In this document: positions 46,860 to 59,508 of the stretch, piece after piece
How positions within the stretch are numbered: position 1 is the first letter of the stretch
Layout of the letters: each line of letters begins with the position of its first letter
Source of the DNA: Phorcus lineatus
Taxonomy: Eukaryota > Mollusca > Gastropoda > Trochida > Trochidae
DNA length: 64,000 nt
Direction of reading: 5' to 3'
NCBI GenBank assembly: GCA_921293015.1
Contig: OV121097.1
Coordinates: forward strand, 26,075,429-26,139,428
Made by a program: the position numbers and the translations under genes
Notes under the pieces: model-generated
Databases searched by the model: none
Told to the model about the DNA's origin: nothing
Seen by the model: the letters and a program-made list of their open reading frames with translations, nothing else

Positions 46860-48960
46860 TGATAAAAGGTGTTCGCACTAAAATGTCCACCGTTGATATT
46901 TGCTTCAGAGTTGATTATTTCTTGTATCATATGTATCATTGAGTTAAGAAGTGAATTATTTGTTTTACCATTTTGTAGTTATTAAATTTGGCATTTAAAT
47001 AATGTTTATTGGTGACAATTAAAGAAACAAATTTGATCAAAAACATGCTTACGCCTCTGTAACCAATGTTACCTATTGATAACACTTTAATATACAGTAC
47101 ATGCATGCTATTTTGGTAATTTCTTTCGACGAAATTCACATGGTCATCCCCTTTGATTATTTTGTAATTAATGTGGTTGATAACTGTTTTGTGTAGGATG
47201 TTCTTTTTAGGAACTATATAACCCTCCTTACTTGGTCATATATTACTTTTATGTAGATTTGGTGTGTGTACTAAAGTAAATCAAAAAGTACAAATATTGA
47301 ATATTTAAATATTGTATAAATCCATTACAGGATATCTATTAGGAGTAACAGTCAATGCATTAAATGCTTTTATTTACAAGGTGGTAAAAAAGAGAAAGTT
47401 ATCCCACAGGTACATAGTAGTAACAAAACAGAAATTGAATTTACATTAACCAAATTGTGATAGGCACTTCATTTGTGTGTCAGCGAATTCTCTAACACGC
47501 GAGATCAAGGCGTGCTCCATCATGAAGCATTAATCAAGGATTTTATTTGACTCCATCTATCGAGTATGTTTTCTGCATTTGCAGTCCTAAAATACATTTT
47601 AAAAACCTGAAAATTTTATTCTCGACAGTTATGGATTAGAAATGGATTCATTGAAGGGTTAATGTATCGGACTGTAATAGGTGTCTATCCGAAGTTCAGT
47701 GTCAGTACGTATTTACCAAACTAAGTTCCTGAGACACTACTAAACACACCGATAGACAGTACTCACTCACGACACTACAAAAACATTATCAAATAACGTT
47801 ATGATAGGTTGTTGGATACACTTTTTAATGGACGATGTTGTTCAATAATCAACAAACCATATATAATTGTTTAATAATCAAGAGATTATTTTGGCTATAA
47901 TTAACCAGGAAAGCACTCATGCATATATTTCTAAAGCTTGTTCAAGCAAACTTGAAGACTTTATTATTAGAGACAATTATCGCAAAGTAGACACAAGGTC
48001 ACATGATGTATGACAAGTTAAAGCTTTTAAGAGCCATATCCACAGGTATTACTAGATATTGCACAGTTGATATACTACAACATGTCCATTATCAATCAAT
48101 CTAAATTCATAAGGGATTTTTGTTGCAATGTAATTTCACACTTTGTGATCTGATGGACAAATGTTGTGACCTAACATGATTAGATTGAAAGGGAAAGGAA
48201 ACTAAATATTTGCATATGCTTTTCCCATTACCGATGGCTCAAACTATTCATCGATTGCAATTAATTTCTCTTAGTGAAACGTGTCAATCCAAAAGAATGT
48301 CACTGTGACTTTTGCGAGCATTTGTAGGGTTAAGAAACCTTCCCTGCAGTCTTTAAATACAAGAAGTTTATGTCACATGATATGATAAAGCGAAAAGTAA
48401 AAACTAGAATGTAATCGTTTTTATAATAATGAATGGTATATAAAATAGTCGGTAAAAGCGATATTTGGTAAGAGTATCATTGTACATAATAAACAAATTG
48501 AACGTTCTGTTAAAAAAAACTAACAGAAAATTAAAATCGTAGTGAAAACAAAGAAATAAAAGATTAAGTTCTTTCAGATCCAGTTTTTAAAATTATTTAA
48601 GTTCGTGAAATTAATATCAGCTCAGTGGACTGGTAAAACTATTTGAAGCTTATCATTGTTAACAGTATAGAAACAATTGAATCATATGTGTCAACTGGTG
48701 ATGCGAAGAATACATATCTAAACAGAAATTGTATGCTTAGTTCAGATGTCAGTGACTTTCATTGTCTGAATGCTTCCTCTCAAAGGTCATAATTTTTTAA
48801 TCATCATTGACTAAAATCATCATGTTAAATGTTATACTGTAAGAATTAAGGAGTTTGACTATTAGGTCTTGTCAAGTAGTGACATTGCTCTTGATCAACG
48901 ATATGTTATTGCCTCAGGAGAGCAGAATATCTGGTTTTGCTGTCCTGACATGTCAATTCA
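46860..48960. repeat. Array unit U3 (block L2)
   Basis: Collinear with L1 from 'AAAGGTGTTCGCACTAAAATG' (46864) through 'AGTCAATGCATTAAATGCTTTTATTTACAAGGTGG', module E (47370-47720), 'TTGTTCAATAATCAAC' (47838), 'CTGATGGACAAATGTTGTGAC' (48150), 'TTGTACATAATAAAC' (48480), 'TCAGTGACTTTCATTGTCTGA' (48750), then directly into module I (about 48860-48960). Module C is missing here, indicating an internal deletion. No open frame is preserved across units. Confidence 0.8.
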
Positions 48961-49929
48961 TAATACTTGAACGTTTTGCATCAACTTTGGTTTTGGAATT
49001 GATGCATTGTCGGTAAATAATTCATAATGTGACATGAGGATGCATTTCTGTCAGCATTTATTATTGATAACAGTCAGCAATATCCTCGTTGTTACATCCG
49101 GATTTTGTCTGAATGGATTTCCAGCCTAAAAAGTCTTGCAATGTGGAAGATTTATTTTCTTTTTCGTGGGGTCACTTTAGTTATGTAAAACACTTGCTAC
49201 CAGTATCTGTTTACATCCACAACGCTGATTACTTTAGAAACAAAACTCGTTTTTAGCAATATTTCGATAGAAAAAAATGTCTTACTTTTCATCAGATCAC
49301 TGTATTTATCTAAATATACGTGCTACTGCCCCTTTAAATACAAAGGTCACTCACTTGTAGTGATAAATCGACCTGATTATTTATATGTTTTATGAAATCT
49401 TGATGCTTTTAATTGTTGTTTATTTAACAGAAGAGAGACACATTTAACTGTTTCTTAATCCTATGTGAATAGAAGAATCACAGTGACAAAGTTATTTTCT
49501 CCGGCATCCTTTTAGGTATAAATCTCATCACTTATCATAGATCATCATAATATCGATATATTGAAATACATTTTTATAATGTAGCATAATTCTAGAGAAA
49601 TAACCATTGTAAGATTTGGTTATCATTTCCTATCAAAATGACTTTTCTTTGTCGTTATTACAGTTTTTCATTTTACTATGTAGTATTTTTTTTAATTTCA
49701 ACAATTCATTTGAACTATAATATTTATATTATATGACAGCATAAAGCTAATAACGGTTTTTGTAAAGTATAATTAGTTTAATGGATTTGAATTTTTTTTT
49801 TAAACTCGCCCTTCCTTCAAGAAATGCATTTGATTTATCAATCAGACACATCTATATTCATCTTAAATAGATTTTTCAGGCATGATGGTAATGGATCTGT
49901 TGCTAATAGCTAATAAAAACGACTAATGT
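48961..49929. other. Non-coding stretch between array blocks
   Basis: AT-rich with poly-T and poly-A runs near 49690 and 49790. No alignment to another unit was found by eye. Confidence 0.45.
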
Positions 49930-51400
49930 GAATCTTGAAAACGTTCCATCCTTTGATGTTGGCCTATATTTTCAACGACACTGAGAACTGACCTTGAAAT
50001 GTCAGACTGTTTTGCTTTTTTGTGTCCAGAGACGCTCTATCTACAATAGAAAGTGAGACTAGAGGAAATTCTAAATGCTGTCTGGAAAAGTCTTGGCTTG
50101 GTACATGTAGATATATAATAGATCAGAAAGTGTGACAAGACCAATATGGCGTTACTAGAACATTTACATGAGATTTCTTCTTTCTTTACCTGTCTAATAA
50201 GATACGATTAGCAAGTTTCAGTAGTTACGAAATTACATTGAATACACTGCATATAGTTACAGTTATCATTGCCTAACAATATGTAACTGCCATCAATGAA
50301 TTCTTATAGATTTCACGAAATGCTGAGTCATTAACACGAATATAGGAATCTATTATGAACGAGTATAGAAACATCTGGAATATCTGGATATCTACCACAT
50401 TTCAATAGTAACACCATTGTATTAACCTGAAAAATTAGATACACTGCATGCACTTGTAGTTATTAATGCCTAAAATATAAGTAACTGTTATCAAAGTATT
50501 CTCATAACACGTGTACAATCGCGTGTTTTTACCAAAAGGTGTGCAGGTACATTTTAGCGTAGCAGAAAACGTAAGGTTATGATTTTGGTAACATTGTGGA
50601 TAAATATTTATCACCCTCGTAAGCACATATTTCTATTATGTAGAGTTTCATTTGTACATTACTATTTTTTAAAATGAAAAAAATAGTTATCTCTCGCAAG
50701 AGAGTTTATTTCATAATATTGCACTCGCCATATCTACAATGATTGTTAACAAAATAATGATTAGAAACCTTTTTCCTCTGAAATATTTCACAAAACCGCA
50801 ATTCGCAGATATAGGCTTAGAGTAGAAGAGGGATAAATGCTTGGCAATGCTTTTGATTCCAAGATGATAAAAAAATCATCAGTACAAAAAGGGAATGACA
50901 TCCCCGAGGTACATGGTAATAACTGAGGAAAATGTGTGTTGACATTGACCGTGCTGTGGTTTCCATTTGCTTTCCCGAGAATAAAACAGTCTACTCATGG
51001 GAGAGCCTGACTTATTGATTTAGGATTTTATTTGGCTCAAATCATTCATCTATTGTATCCATAGGCATTACCTAAATTAGAAAATAGACCTGTAGAATTT
51101 CTCAATATTGACAATTATGAATGAGGAATGTATAAGTAAAAGATATTGTACAAAGTACTGCAAGAGGTATGGTGGACTGGGATATATACTGCTAATACAG
51201 CTAAAAATGAATGAATGCGTAAGAGGCTTTAATGTGTTTTCAGCAATGTTGCAGCTGGAGAGTAAAGAATAGTATACTACTTACATGTAAGTAATTCTGC
51301 CTGAATCATTAAGGGATATGGGTATACTCCTTAAAGCCTACATGTACATAAAGCATATATCAAACTTCAAATGTAAGACTTTATATATGAGAAATATTTT
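49930..51400. repeat. Array block K, copy 2 (partner 44780-46830)
   Basis: Same order of anchors as copy 1, ending with 'AAGGGATATGGGTATACT' near 51310. It is about 600 bp shorter. It includes the decayed SINE-like tract near 51208-51262 ('TTTTCAGCAATGTTGCAGCTG') and module E at about 50850-51140. Confidence 0.8.
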
Positions 51401-51424
51401 GAACAAAAATTTATTTGAAAATTA

Positions 51425-54400
51425 CTCATAAAAACGCCCGTGTTATCACGCATGAAAACGTCCTTATCAGACACACCTATCGCAAAGGTTGCAGGATGGT
51501 TAACAAGTTACAGCCTTTATGAGTCAAAGCATGATACATTACTAGATATTGCACATATGATTTAGCTTACATATTCATTATCAATCAATTTGGACTCAGA
51601 ACAACCTAATCTATGACGTTGTATCTTGAGTTTATTACAAAAAATATTTTGAAATGACACATTTATAATATAATCAAGACATTTAGTTTGTAACGTTTTG
51701 GAACCCACTGTTGCATGAATACCAGCTTAATGTGTGTTCTTTTGGATGAATGACGCTTGAATTCGCACCAATTTTTTTTAAAAATTGATATAACACGCTT
51801 TCGTTAAGAAGCTGTATATAACTAGGAGGCGAATTCAGTGATTCGATTTTAATCAGACTGAACTCAGAAAGGACTTCTGTTGCAGTGTTGTCTCACACTG
51901 CGTGATCTGATGGACAAACGTTGCGACCAAACATGATTAAATTGAAAGGAAAGGAAACCTAGATATTTACAAACGCTTTTAAACCTTTACACATACATAA
52001 ACTCGTCATCAATTGCAATTATGTATTGTTATGAAATGGTTTCGTCCATCCAAAAGAACTTTTGCGAGCGTTTGTAGGATTTAGAAAATGTTCCGCAGTT
52101 TTGAAACACAAGAAAATTATTTCATATGGTATGATAAATCGAAAAGTAAAATAAATGGTATCTTTTTCAAAAGAATGAATACAAGGTAAACTTAGATTTG
52201 ATAAGAGTATAATTGTAAATATAAATGATTTGAACTTTGTGAGATTCTGACTTTAAACCAAAAAAGATTTAAAATAAATTATTTTTAGTTTTTATTTTAT
52301 CTACCTTTGTAATTTTGTAAGTACCTACACATTCTAATAAAAGCTCAAATAAGCTGAAGATGATGTACCTATATCTGTGAACAGGTAAAATAGTTTGTAG
52401 CATGACACTTGTCATTGTAACATTTGAATAATATGTGTCGACGTATTGACAACATGCTTAAGCATAAACTAGGTCAATCTCTTGCAGGAATTAAATCTAC
52501 AGCCTTAGAGTCTGGCAAAGCTGCCAGCACTGACCTAAGCAACAGCTTACCAATACATCCACCATTAAAGTGAATCAGATCGTTTCAGATTCATGGCCAT
52601 TTTAGTTATGATTGAAGTATTTACCTGTTAGTAAAGGTAAATCACTCATTATAATTGCACTTGATCATTTACATGAATCATAATTTTAAATAATGTAATG
52701 TAGGATCGAGTGTCTTGAACATAAGTATGTCATGGGCACGATTATGATAGCATGTTTATTACCGAATTCACAAAATCAGAGGAAATTATCAAAATCAATC
52801 TCCAAGCATTCGCAGCTACCGTCGTCGTCACATGTGGAAAGCAACGTCATAGGCAAACTCTGACGTCGAAGCATTGTTAAGGACGTGACATTACAATGAA
52901 AAGTGACATTTTGTCCTAGGCCATCGTATGATAAATATAAGCCCTAACATGATCTCCCTCGTAGGTAATACATAAGAATACGTGATCCCCATCAATGTTA
53001 TATCATTCTCATTCTTTTTAAACAGAAATACCCTGTGGATAGTTTAATATCTGCTTTTAATCATTCTTTAAAAAAACTCTAGATCAAGGACTGATCCTAT
53101 TCATTCCCAACAATTTTCTTCACAATACTTTCCATAATGACCATATCCAGAGAGGATCACATGTTAAAAAATTGGATAACAAATAATTTCAAAATTGAAA
53201 AACATGATAAAATTCAAATCTAGAATAATTTTAAAGTTTGATAGTTTAACATATGCTTTTTATCATTCTTTAAAACATCTCTAGATCAAGGACCTATCCT
53301 ATTCATTCCCCAAATTTTGTTTCATAATACTTTCCATAATGAACACATCCAGAGAGCATCAGATTTATACTTAAAAAAAGCCATTTTTAAAAATTGGGCT
53401 AACAAATAATTTCAAAATGAAATATATGAAAACACTAAAAATCTAAAATAATTTCAAAGTTTGAAGTTTCCTTGCAATCAAGATGTTTTCTAAACGTCTG
53501 TGGAAGTTTTGGAACGGAAATATTCCATACAATGTACTGAATTACGGTGACAGATAGAAGAGTCATGTTCCAACTAAGAAACCAATTGTGACAGAACCAA
53601 TTTCCTCAGCTACTCTCATCATCTTTCTACCTGTCACACTCGATCCAGCATTACCGTTCAAGTCATGTAGTATGGCACTACATCATGACAAGAGGACACA
53701 TACTTGGGAGTCTGATAAACAATATTTGTGTGAATAATTTGATCAGTGTATATCAATGACATTTTCTTTGGTTTGAGGAACTTTATATTAAACATTGTTT
53801 CCGAAATGCAACGATTTCTGTCTATGCATTTTTCTGTAAACTCTTTCAAAACGTTTTAAAAAGAATATTTTTTCAGAGTTGAATTGATATTCAGTAACTA
53901 ATGTTTTTACTATGTTGAGTGTTTATTAAACGATAACTCAGAGTTGTCTATTTGGAGATACCATTAACGAAGAGGGATCAAAGTTACATTTGAATTGAAT
54001 GGAAAAGACAATATATAATTACAGACATTGGCAGGTTTGATATAAAGTTATGTTTGGACCATCAATGTGTCACTCCAATTCAGGCCTAAGGACATTCGGT
54101 CAAGCTAAAATGTTACTTGCAATTGGTTTGATGGTGAATTTGTTATGATTTTTTCTCAGGGAACCAACAATTATGGAACACGATGCTCAAAGCAAAAAAC
54201 AGGGACGCCGTTTAATAGGCATCTCACATCATCAAGGATTTCAATGTCTCAAGCTTCAAAGTGTTAACACACTTCATCAAATAATGGCATGTTACAAAAG
54301 TAATTTAATGAAGCTGGGCATTCTGAAATCTCTCATGTGACTTAATCATGAAAGTTTTAAGATATTGTTGCAGATGACTTGAATGTAAAATAGACATGAA

Positions 54401-55000
54401 CGTGAAGACTGAAGTATACGTAAAGAAATACAGTTAAAATAGTTTCATGTGTTCCTTATAGCAAAAGAAATACACAATCTGTAATCATTTAGTCCAGTTC
54501 AGGAAAGTTGTAGCTAATCGCATCTATACTTTTAATAAATTAAGATTTGTCTGTTCTATGTTAGTGATAGTCTCCACGTCATAGATGTCAAGGACTGATC
54601 TTTAATATAGGGTTTTCTACTCAATTTGATGATATTCTAGGTTCAAGGAGTTAACAGTTATACACTGTGAATATTCACAAGGTTGACCAGTAGGCAGTTC
54701 TTCTAGTACACACGATCACCAGGATACCTCAGGAGATGATTACATGATTATACTGTGTCACAATGTTAGCTGTAATGATACGTCAATCAATAATACTTAA
54801 TGGCTATTTCATCTTAAGTACTGATAATGTAATTGATACAAAGACAGCAAGGCTATGATTCATGTATCGATTTCAGGATTCATTTACGATTGGATTCATT
54901 CAAGATGTAATCTTAAAGTACATCCAGAAACTATCTGAACAGACTTGAAACCCTTAAAGTGTACCTAAACCTTTTGGAAAGGGGTTTAAAGATTGGTAAG
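51425..55000. repeat. Array unit U4 (block L3)
   Basis: It aligns with L1 and L2 from about 51880 ('CTGATGGACAAACGTTGCGACC') through 'GGAAAGGAAACCTAGATATTT', then module C (53520-53700), 'ACAGGGACGCCGTTTAATA' (54200), 'GTCTCCACGTCATAGATGTCA' (54570) and module I (54600-55000). The L2-to-L3 offset at the 'CTGATGGACAAA' anchor is only about 3.8 kb, so the front of this unit is deleted. It carries the 202-bp tandem dimer and lacks the LINE insertion of L1. Confidence 0.75.
53038..53470. repeat. Tandem dimer, about 202-bp unit
   Basis: 'GATAGTTTAA' at 53038 recurs at 53240. Both units continue through 'ATCATTCTTTAAAA', 'CTCTAGATCAAGGAC', 'TATCCTATTCATTCCC', 'AATACTTTCCATAATGA' and 'TAACAAATAATTTCAAAAT'. 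Identity is roughly 85-90% by eye. It sits immediately before module C of unit U4 and is absent from the matching place in U2. Confidence 0.93.
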
Positions 55001-56291
55001 ATTAAAAATGCTTTGTGAAACACATTAAGATAATACTGATTTTCATTTCACTCCTTTACTTTGAAAAAGGTACTCTATTTGATTTGTTAAAACCTGCATC
55101 TGAAACAGCCATTATTGGATAAAAATCTATAGAGAAAGATCGCAAGTTTGGTTGATCCTTTAAACTAAGTTGACATTTCAATAATAATTTATCAGTGGTA
55201 CTGATAAGTCGAAAGCATAGAAATTGCAGTGGCTTTCCAATAGCTAGTTCATTCACCTTTGCAGACATTCTGTAATGGTTGTAGGTCATTGTAAGACAAT
55301 ATCCTGGTAGACATAGGGGTCTGTTTACAACCACAAAGATAATTGAAATCAGTTTTTATTTTCTTTCATATTCTCTGATCACAATTAATAACTCAAATAG
55401 GCTATGCGAGTTGTCGTATGTAAAACAATCACACTTTTAATATGAACTTTGTCATTCAGCACCAACATCAAGACTTGCTCTATCCGCAAATGTTGCGCCA
55501 TTTTGTTTTTTTGGAGAATTGCATAAAATAGGCGCTGTACTTTTACTACCTTTACAACATTATAAAAATAACCTATATGTATGGCTAGAATATCCACAAA
55601 TACCAAAATGATTTATGATAAGGGTGATCAACAGTATACCTTGTAATGCCGTTCGAGGCTTCTCACACTCGTTTAATGGCTTCATTTCTCATTTTCGTGG
55701 TTCTTTTAACCAGTGTGCACTGATGTTCATCAAGTCATCAAATCTAGATCAACCAAAACGGTAACTTTCAACTGTATTGTCCTATACTCATGTACATATA
55801 CCCTATATGAATGAACAGGAATGCCCCTTTCCACAAAAAATACCTTGAACAGTCAATCATTTTAAGAAGCAACCACCTCTATTGATATATAATGTAGTTC
55901 TGAAAATAGCAGAATGTGTTTCTGGTGTTACATGTACATTGAGATTCAATACCGAAGCGTCGTGATTACGTGAATATTGAAGTTGAATATAAATAAATCT
56001 GGCACCTTTTTCTGACACAACTTATGAAACGTGAAAGTTAATAGGACACGTATTGCTCAAACGATGAAGGGCTTTCATATATTTTGAAATCAGCTTTTGC
56101 TTTTGCGTCATTTACATTTGCACTGTGAATATTGAATTATCTATAGGAAATATAGTCACTGTTTTCGGTATTTCCAAAATATTCATGATCCAAGAGATGC
56201 ACGGGTATAACCATCTACACACGGACATACAAAAGCGCTATTGATATAATATCTTATCATACAATGGATAGTGTCCTCGGCATAATAAAGT
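55001..56291. other. Non-coding stretch, nothing recognised
   Basis: Minus-strand open frames of 92 codons (55056-55334) and 73 codons (55385-55606) show no domain, signal or splice-flanked structure. No repeat found. Confidence 0.5.
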
Positions 56292-56385
56292 CAACGGATA
56301 TTTTCGATATCCGTTGGGGTCAGATACCGATGCAAATTACAGAGGTCAAGTGCCGGAACTTTTTCTGAAAACTACTATGACGTCA
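56292..56385. repeat. Perfect 10-bp-arm palindrome followed by TGACGTCA
   Basis: CAACGGATAT (56292-56301) and ATATCCGTTG (56307-56316) are perfect inverted repeats around a 5-base loop. A TGACGTCA octamer follows at 56378-56385 in a GC-richer context. The palindrome-then-TGACGTCA arrangement is also seen at FB2 (17849-18090), suggesting the remains of a related element. Confidence 0.6.
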
Positions 56386-56799
56386 CACGCCTTATCATTT
56401 GGAATGCCTGCACAAACGGATGGTTTTAGCAAATTATTCGTCATCTAATGCATCAAAATTAAGTTGAAGAAATGACAAACGGACTTTGTGCAGCTGTTTC
56501 GTGAAGTTCATGATTAAGCAGTGCAAAATATCTTAATTACATCGCTGGTTGAAATCAACCGAAATATATAGGCCTAGCTATTTCAAAGAATGAACTGAGT
56601 TATATTTTACTCACGGGAACCAAAGGCAGATTGAATCACATGTTCAATGACCTCATATTTAGCTTCGACATATCATACATGTTTTCGTCATTTATTGGGT
56701 TTTGGAAATTAAGTAGAGTAAGTATTAATTAATCTATCCGTAACGCTGCGTTTATACAAACTGCCATTTGCATTTGGAAAAGGGAAGAAACTCTCGTTC

Positions 56800-56885
56800 T
56801 AGGTGGGATACGCTCGCCGCCTGAGTACGAGTGAATGCCAAGGCGAAATCTTTCGCAGTTTCGGGTTCAAATCTACACGTACTTT
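56800..56885 (+). other. tRNA-like, SINE-head-like patch (weak)
   Basis: A GC-rich stretch holds GGGATACGCTCGCCGCCTGA, loosely like a pol III A box region, and 56 bases on GGGTTCAAATC, which fits a B box. The cloverleaf stems do not pair properly, so it is not a functional tRNA gene. A decayed tRNA-derived SINE head is possible. Confidence 0.3.
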
Positions 56886-57117
56886 TACATCTTTTTTTAT
56901 TTAGAAACAAATTCTAAGACCAACTGGAACATTTAGATCATGCCAACACAACAGCTATGTTGCCTCAAAGGCAAAGAATGGAGGATTAATTTAATGTCAA
57001 TTTACCGTGGATATCATTACGCTGTTCATTTGCATATATCAATGCGCACATTTGAAGATAAGTAATGACGGCAGACCTTATTTGGCAAAATGAATGCAGA
57101 ATGACATTGTATGATAA

Positions 57118-57269
57118 AGAGGTTATCATGCGAGTATGTTTTGGGATGGTAAATATCCTGCATTAGGAATAAACACTATGTATTTAGCTCGCCAAGGCTC
57201 GCAAAATACAATGTTTATTCCTAATGCAGGATATTTACCATCCCAAAACATACTCGCATGATAACCTCT
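57118..57269. mobile_element. Fold-back element FB4, near-perfect hairpin
   Basis: The left arm from AGAGGTTATCATGCGAGTAT (57118) is matched without a visible mismatch for about 58 bases by the reverse complement ending near 57269. Pairing then continues, imperfectly, to a GCTCGCCAAGGCTCGC centre. The arms are the least diverged of all fold-backs in the window, implying a recent insertion or active homogenisation. A transcript through it would form a long double-stranded RNA. No coding capacity. Confidence 0.93.
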
Positions 57270-59386
57270 ATATACCAATCAGTAGTATTGAAGTCCTGAA
57301 ATGATATGTGAGCAAATATATTTACAGAATTTGACTATAACGTATTAGATATACATGTAATAGAGAAAAGAATCAAATCTAATATAATTGAATTGAAACT
57401 TTGGTTTCAGATAATAAGCAATTAATTATTCATACAAGCAGATGGCGATTGTATTAAGAATAAGAAAATGATTTTCCAAATTCTTTTTTTAAGTAAGTGT
57501 TATTTTACGTACCCATGAGTGGTGAGTATGATTGTTTTCTTCGTTCAAAGATAATGAATCGGTTTGGTGCGAAGAGTTGATGTACTTACATGTTTCCATA
57601 ATGACAGAAGGTTTCGTTAATCAAACTAAAATTCAAGTATTGTTCTGGCTTATGTACGGAATAATCTGTTCATCCTCTTTTCATATTACATGTATTTCAT
57701 TTCAGCAAATTGCATCATTTTCATTCGAGTCTTGACAAGTGAATGGTCTCTCAGTTGATGTTACGATTTCTTTCTAACGTCAAAAATGATCAAACAATCT
57801 CCAATGTCATTCGGATCTTAACATGCCTTTTCCTGCCACTCACATTGCAAACATCATGTGTGTGCGTCATTCTATCAAAGTTTCCTATGCTTTAGATTTT
57901 CAAAAACATTCATATCAAATTCTTTGTGACATAGTTCACATCGATACGAGAACGTAATAAGAATACAACATATTATGTACGATTAGCTAGGAACTCCGTC
58001 CAAAGAACATGTTTAAAATAAAATATTTTGAAATACGTCCTCATTTAATCACACCTACATCACTTGTATTGTTTAATGTATTTTAATAGTCTGATTATGA
58101 CATTAGAATTATTCCTAAGACCAAAATAAAAGTCACAATCATAATAAGTTGCACAGTTATGATTTTCAAGATTAAAAAAAAAAATTCGTGTGAAATGTGA
58201 TATACAGTTCCTCAATTCCTTATTACGTGAATTATTAACTCAGGTGTTAGTTAGCAAAGTAAAGTCTCTGCTTGGAGATTAGGATGCTAATCAGGCCTTA
58301 GACTGTACAGTTGTGGAGAGTCAGGATAAATTTATTCATTGCTTCTAATTTCCCACAGGAGAGAAATAAAACGAGTTACAAGGACAAGAAGTTCATGTGT
58401 ACCTAAAGGGCTTTGGTTCCTTTGGAAAAAAGACAAAATGTTTCAAAAGTTAAATGTTTCCATTCCGGATATGACCTTCTACTGGTAGTTTTATAATGAT
58501 GACAAGCAGTCGTTTGCGTAGTACAGGATTGTGGCATGATTGCCCATTTAATTGATTTCACAGATTTAATGTATCAAATACATCAACTACAATATTGCTG
58601 TTTCATGATAAGATTAAATTTTCTTTTAACACACAGCTCGACCTATCGTTAATTCCTTTGGAATATATTGTCAGCAACATGTGCATTGATAGCTAATGAC
58701 GTCAAGAAACATATAAATCTGATAAAGTACTAATTTCATTATATAAAAGATATTCATGTTTAAGGATAAGGTAGGCATATGTTGATTAACACCCCCGTTA
58801 GAACACTGTATATCATTTTCAGGTAAAATTTGAATTAAGAAATCAATGCAGATGCGTCTATGCGTGGTGTGATTTCAGAAGACTAAACAGCTGGAATCTA
58901 GGGTAATTTTGATCCAAAGATAGGTACATTTCATTTCTTGTGCAGGACAGCGAAGTTGTCTACCGTCATAAAATGTTATCAATGTTTAAAACAATTTGGC
59001 GTTTACTGGAGAAACTATACCTTCTATACCGACATTTCCTAAAGCGGAGAGTAAAGACCATTTTGCCCTGTAAGTTACTCCAGTGGACATAGGTTTTTTC
59101 CATTAGTTATGATCTAAAAACTGTTGAAAAATCCTTTGTTCTCTGAGACATCAATATTTTCTAAACGATTTAAAATCAATTTCATAATACAGAATTAAAA
59201 CAAATATAATTATGTCAAACAAAAAGAGGAACATTTTTTCATCGTAAAGAACATTTCAGAATGAGTCAACTCTCTAATAATTGATTTGAATACGGGATGA
59301 AGATTACAATATAGCTTTACTCAATAACATTTCTATTAGTAAAATCAAATATAAGAGTTTTTATAGTAGGATTGTCTTTTATGTAG
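57270..59386. other. Non-coding stretch, nothing recognised
   Basis: AT-rich, one 67-codon frame (57532-57735) without motif, and a poly-A/T run near 58180. A TGACGTCA octamer lies at 58697-58704. A weak CAG/GTAAAAT site lies near 58821. Confidence 0.5.
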
Positions 59387-59508
59387 AGCTACGAGCAGCT
59401 GTAAAATGCATCTAGTTAGCAAGGAGAAGCTTGACATCGAACTCCGTCTCTTCCAATAGCGACGTCTTCCACTCTGAATATACCCAAGGAGGATACAAAT
59501 CATCTGAG
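59387..59508. other. Exon-like segment, strand ambiguous
   Basis: On the plus strand, TTGTCTTTTATGTAG/AGC at 59386/59387 and CTGAG/GTGAGAG at 59508/59509 look like a 3' and a 5' splice site around a 122-bp GC-richer segment, but all three plus frames contain stops. On the minus strand, CTCTCTCACCTCAG/ATG (acceptor at 59504-59505) opens a frame that stops at 59412-59414. The frame encodes about 30 residues including DLYPPWVYSEWKTSLLEET, with protein-like composition, so it could be a terminal coding exon. I recognise no family. It may be a non-coding exon, a minus-strand last exon, or chance. Confidence 0.25.

Noticed and set aside
49490-49520. CATCCTTTTAG/GTATAAA as a recursive site
   Set aside because: Donor half is a poor match to GTAAGT.
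56800-56885. Functional tRNA gene
   Set aside because: A- and B-box-like words are present, but acceptor, D and T stems do not pair.
58806-58830. CATTTTCAG/GTAAAAT as a third recursive site
   Set aside because: Short pyrimidine tract and a weak donor; well below RS1 and RS2.
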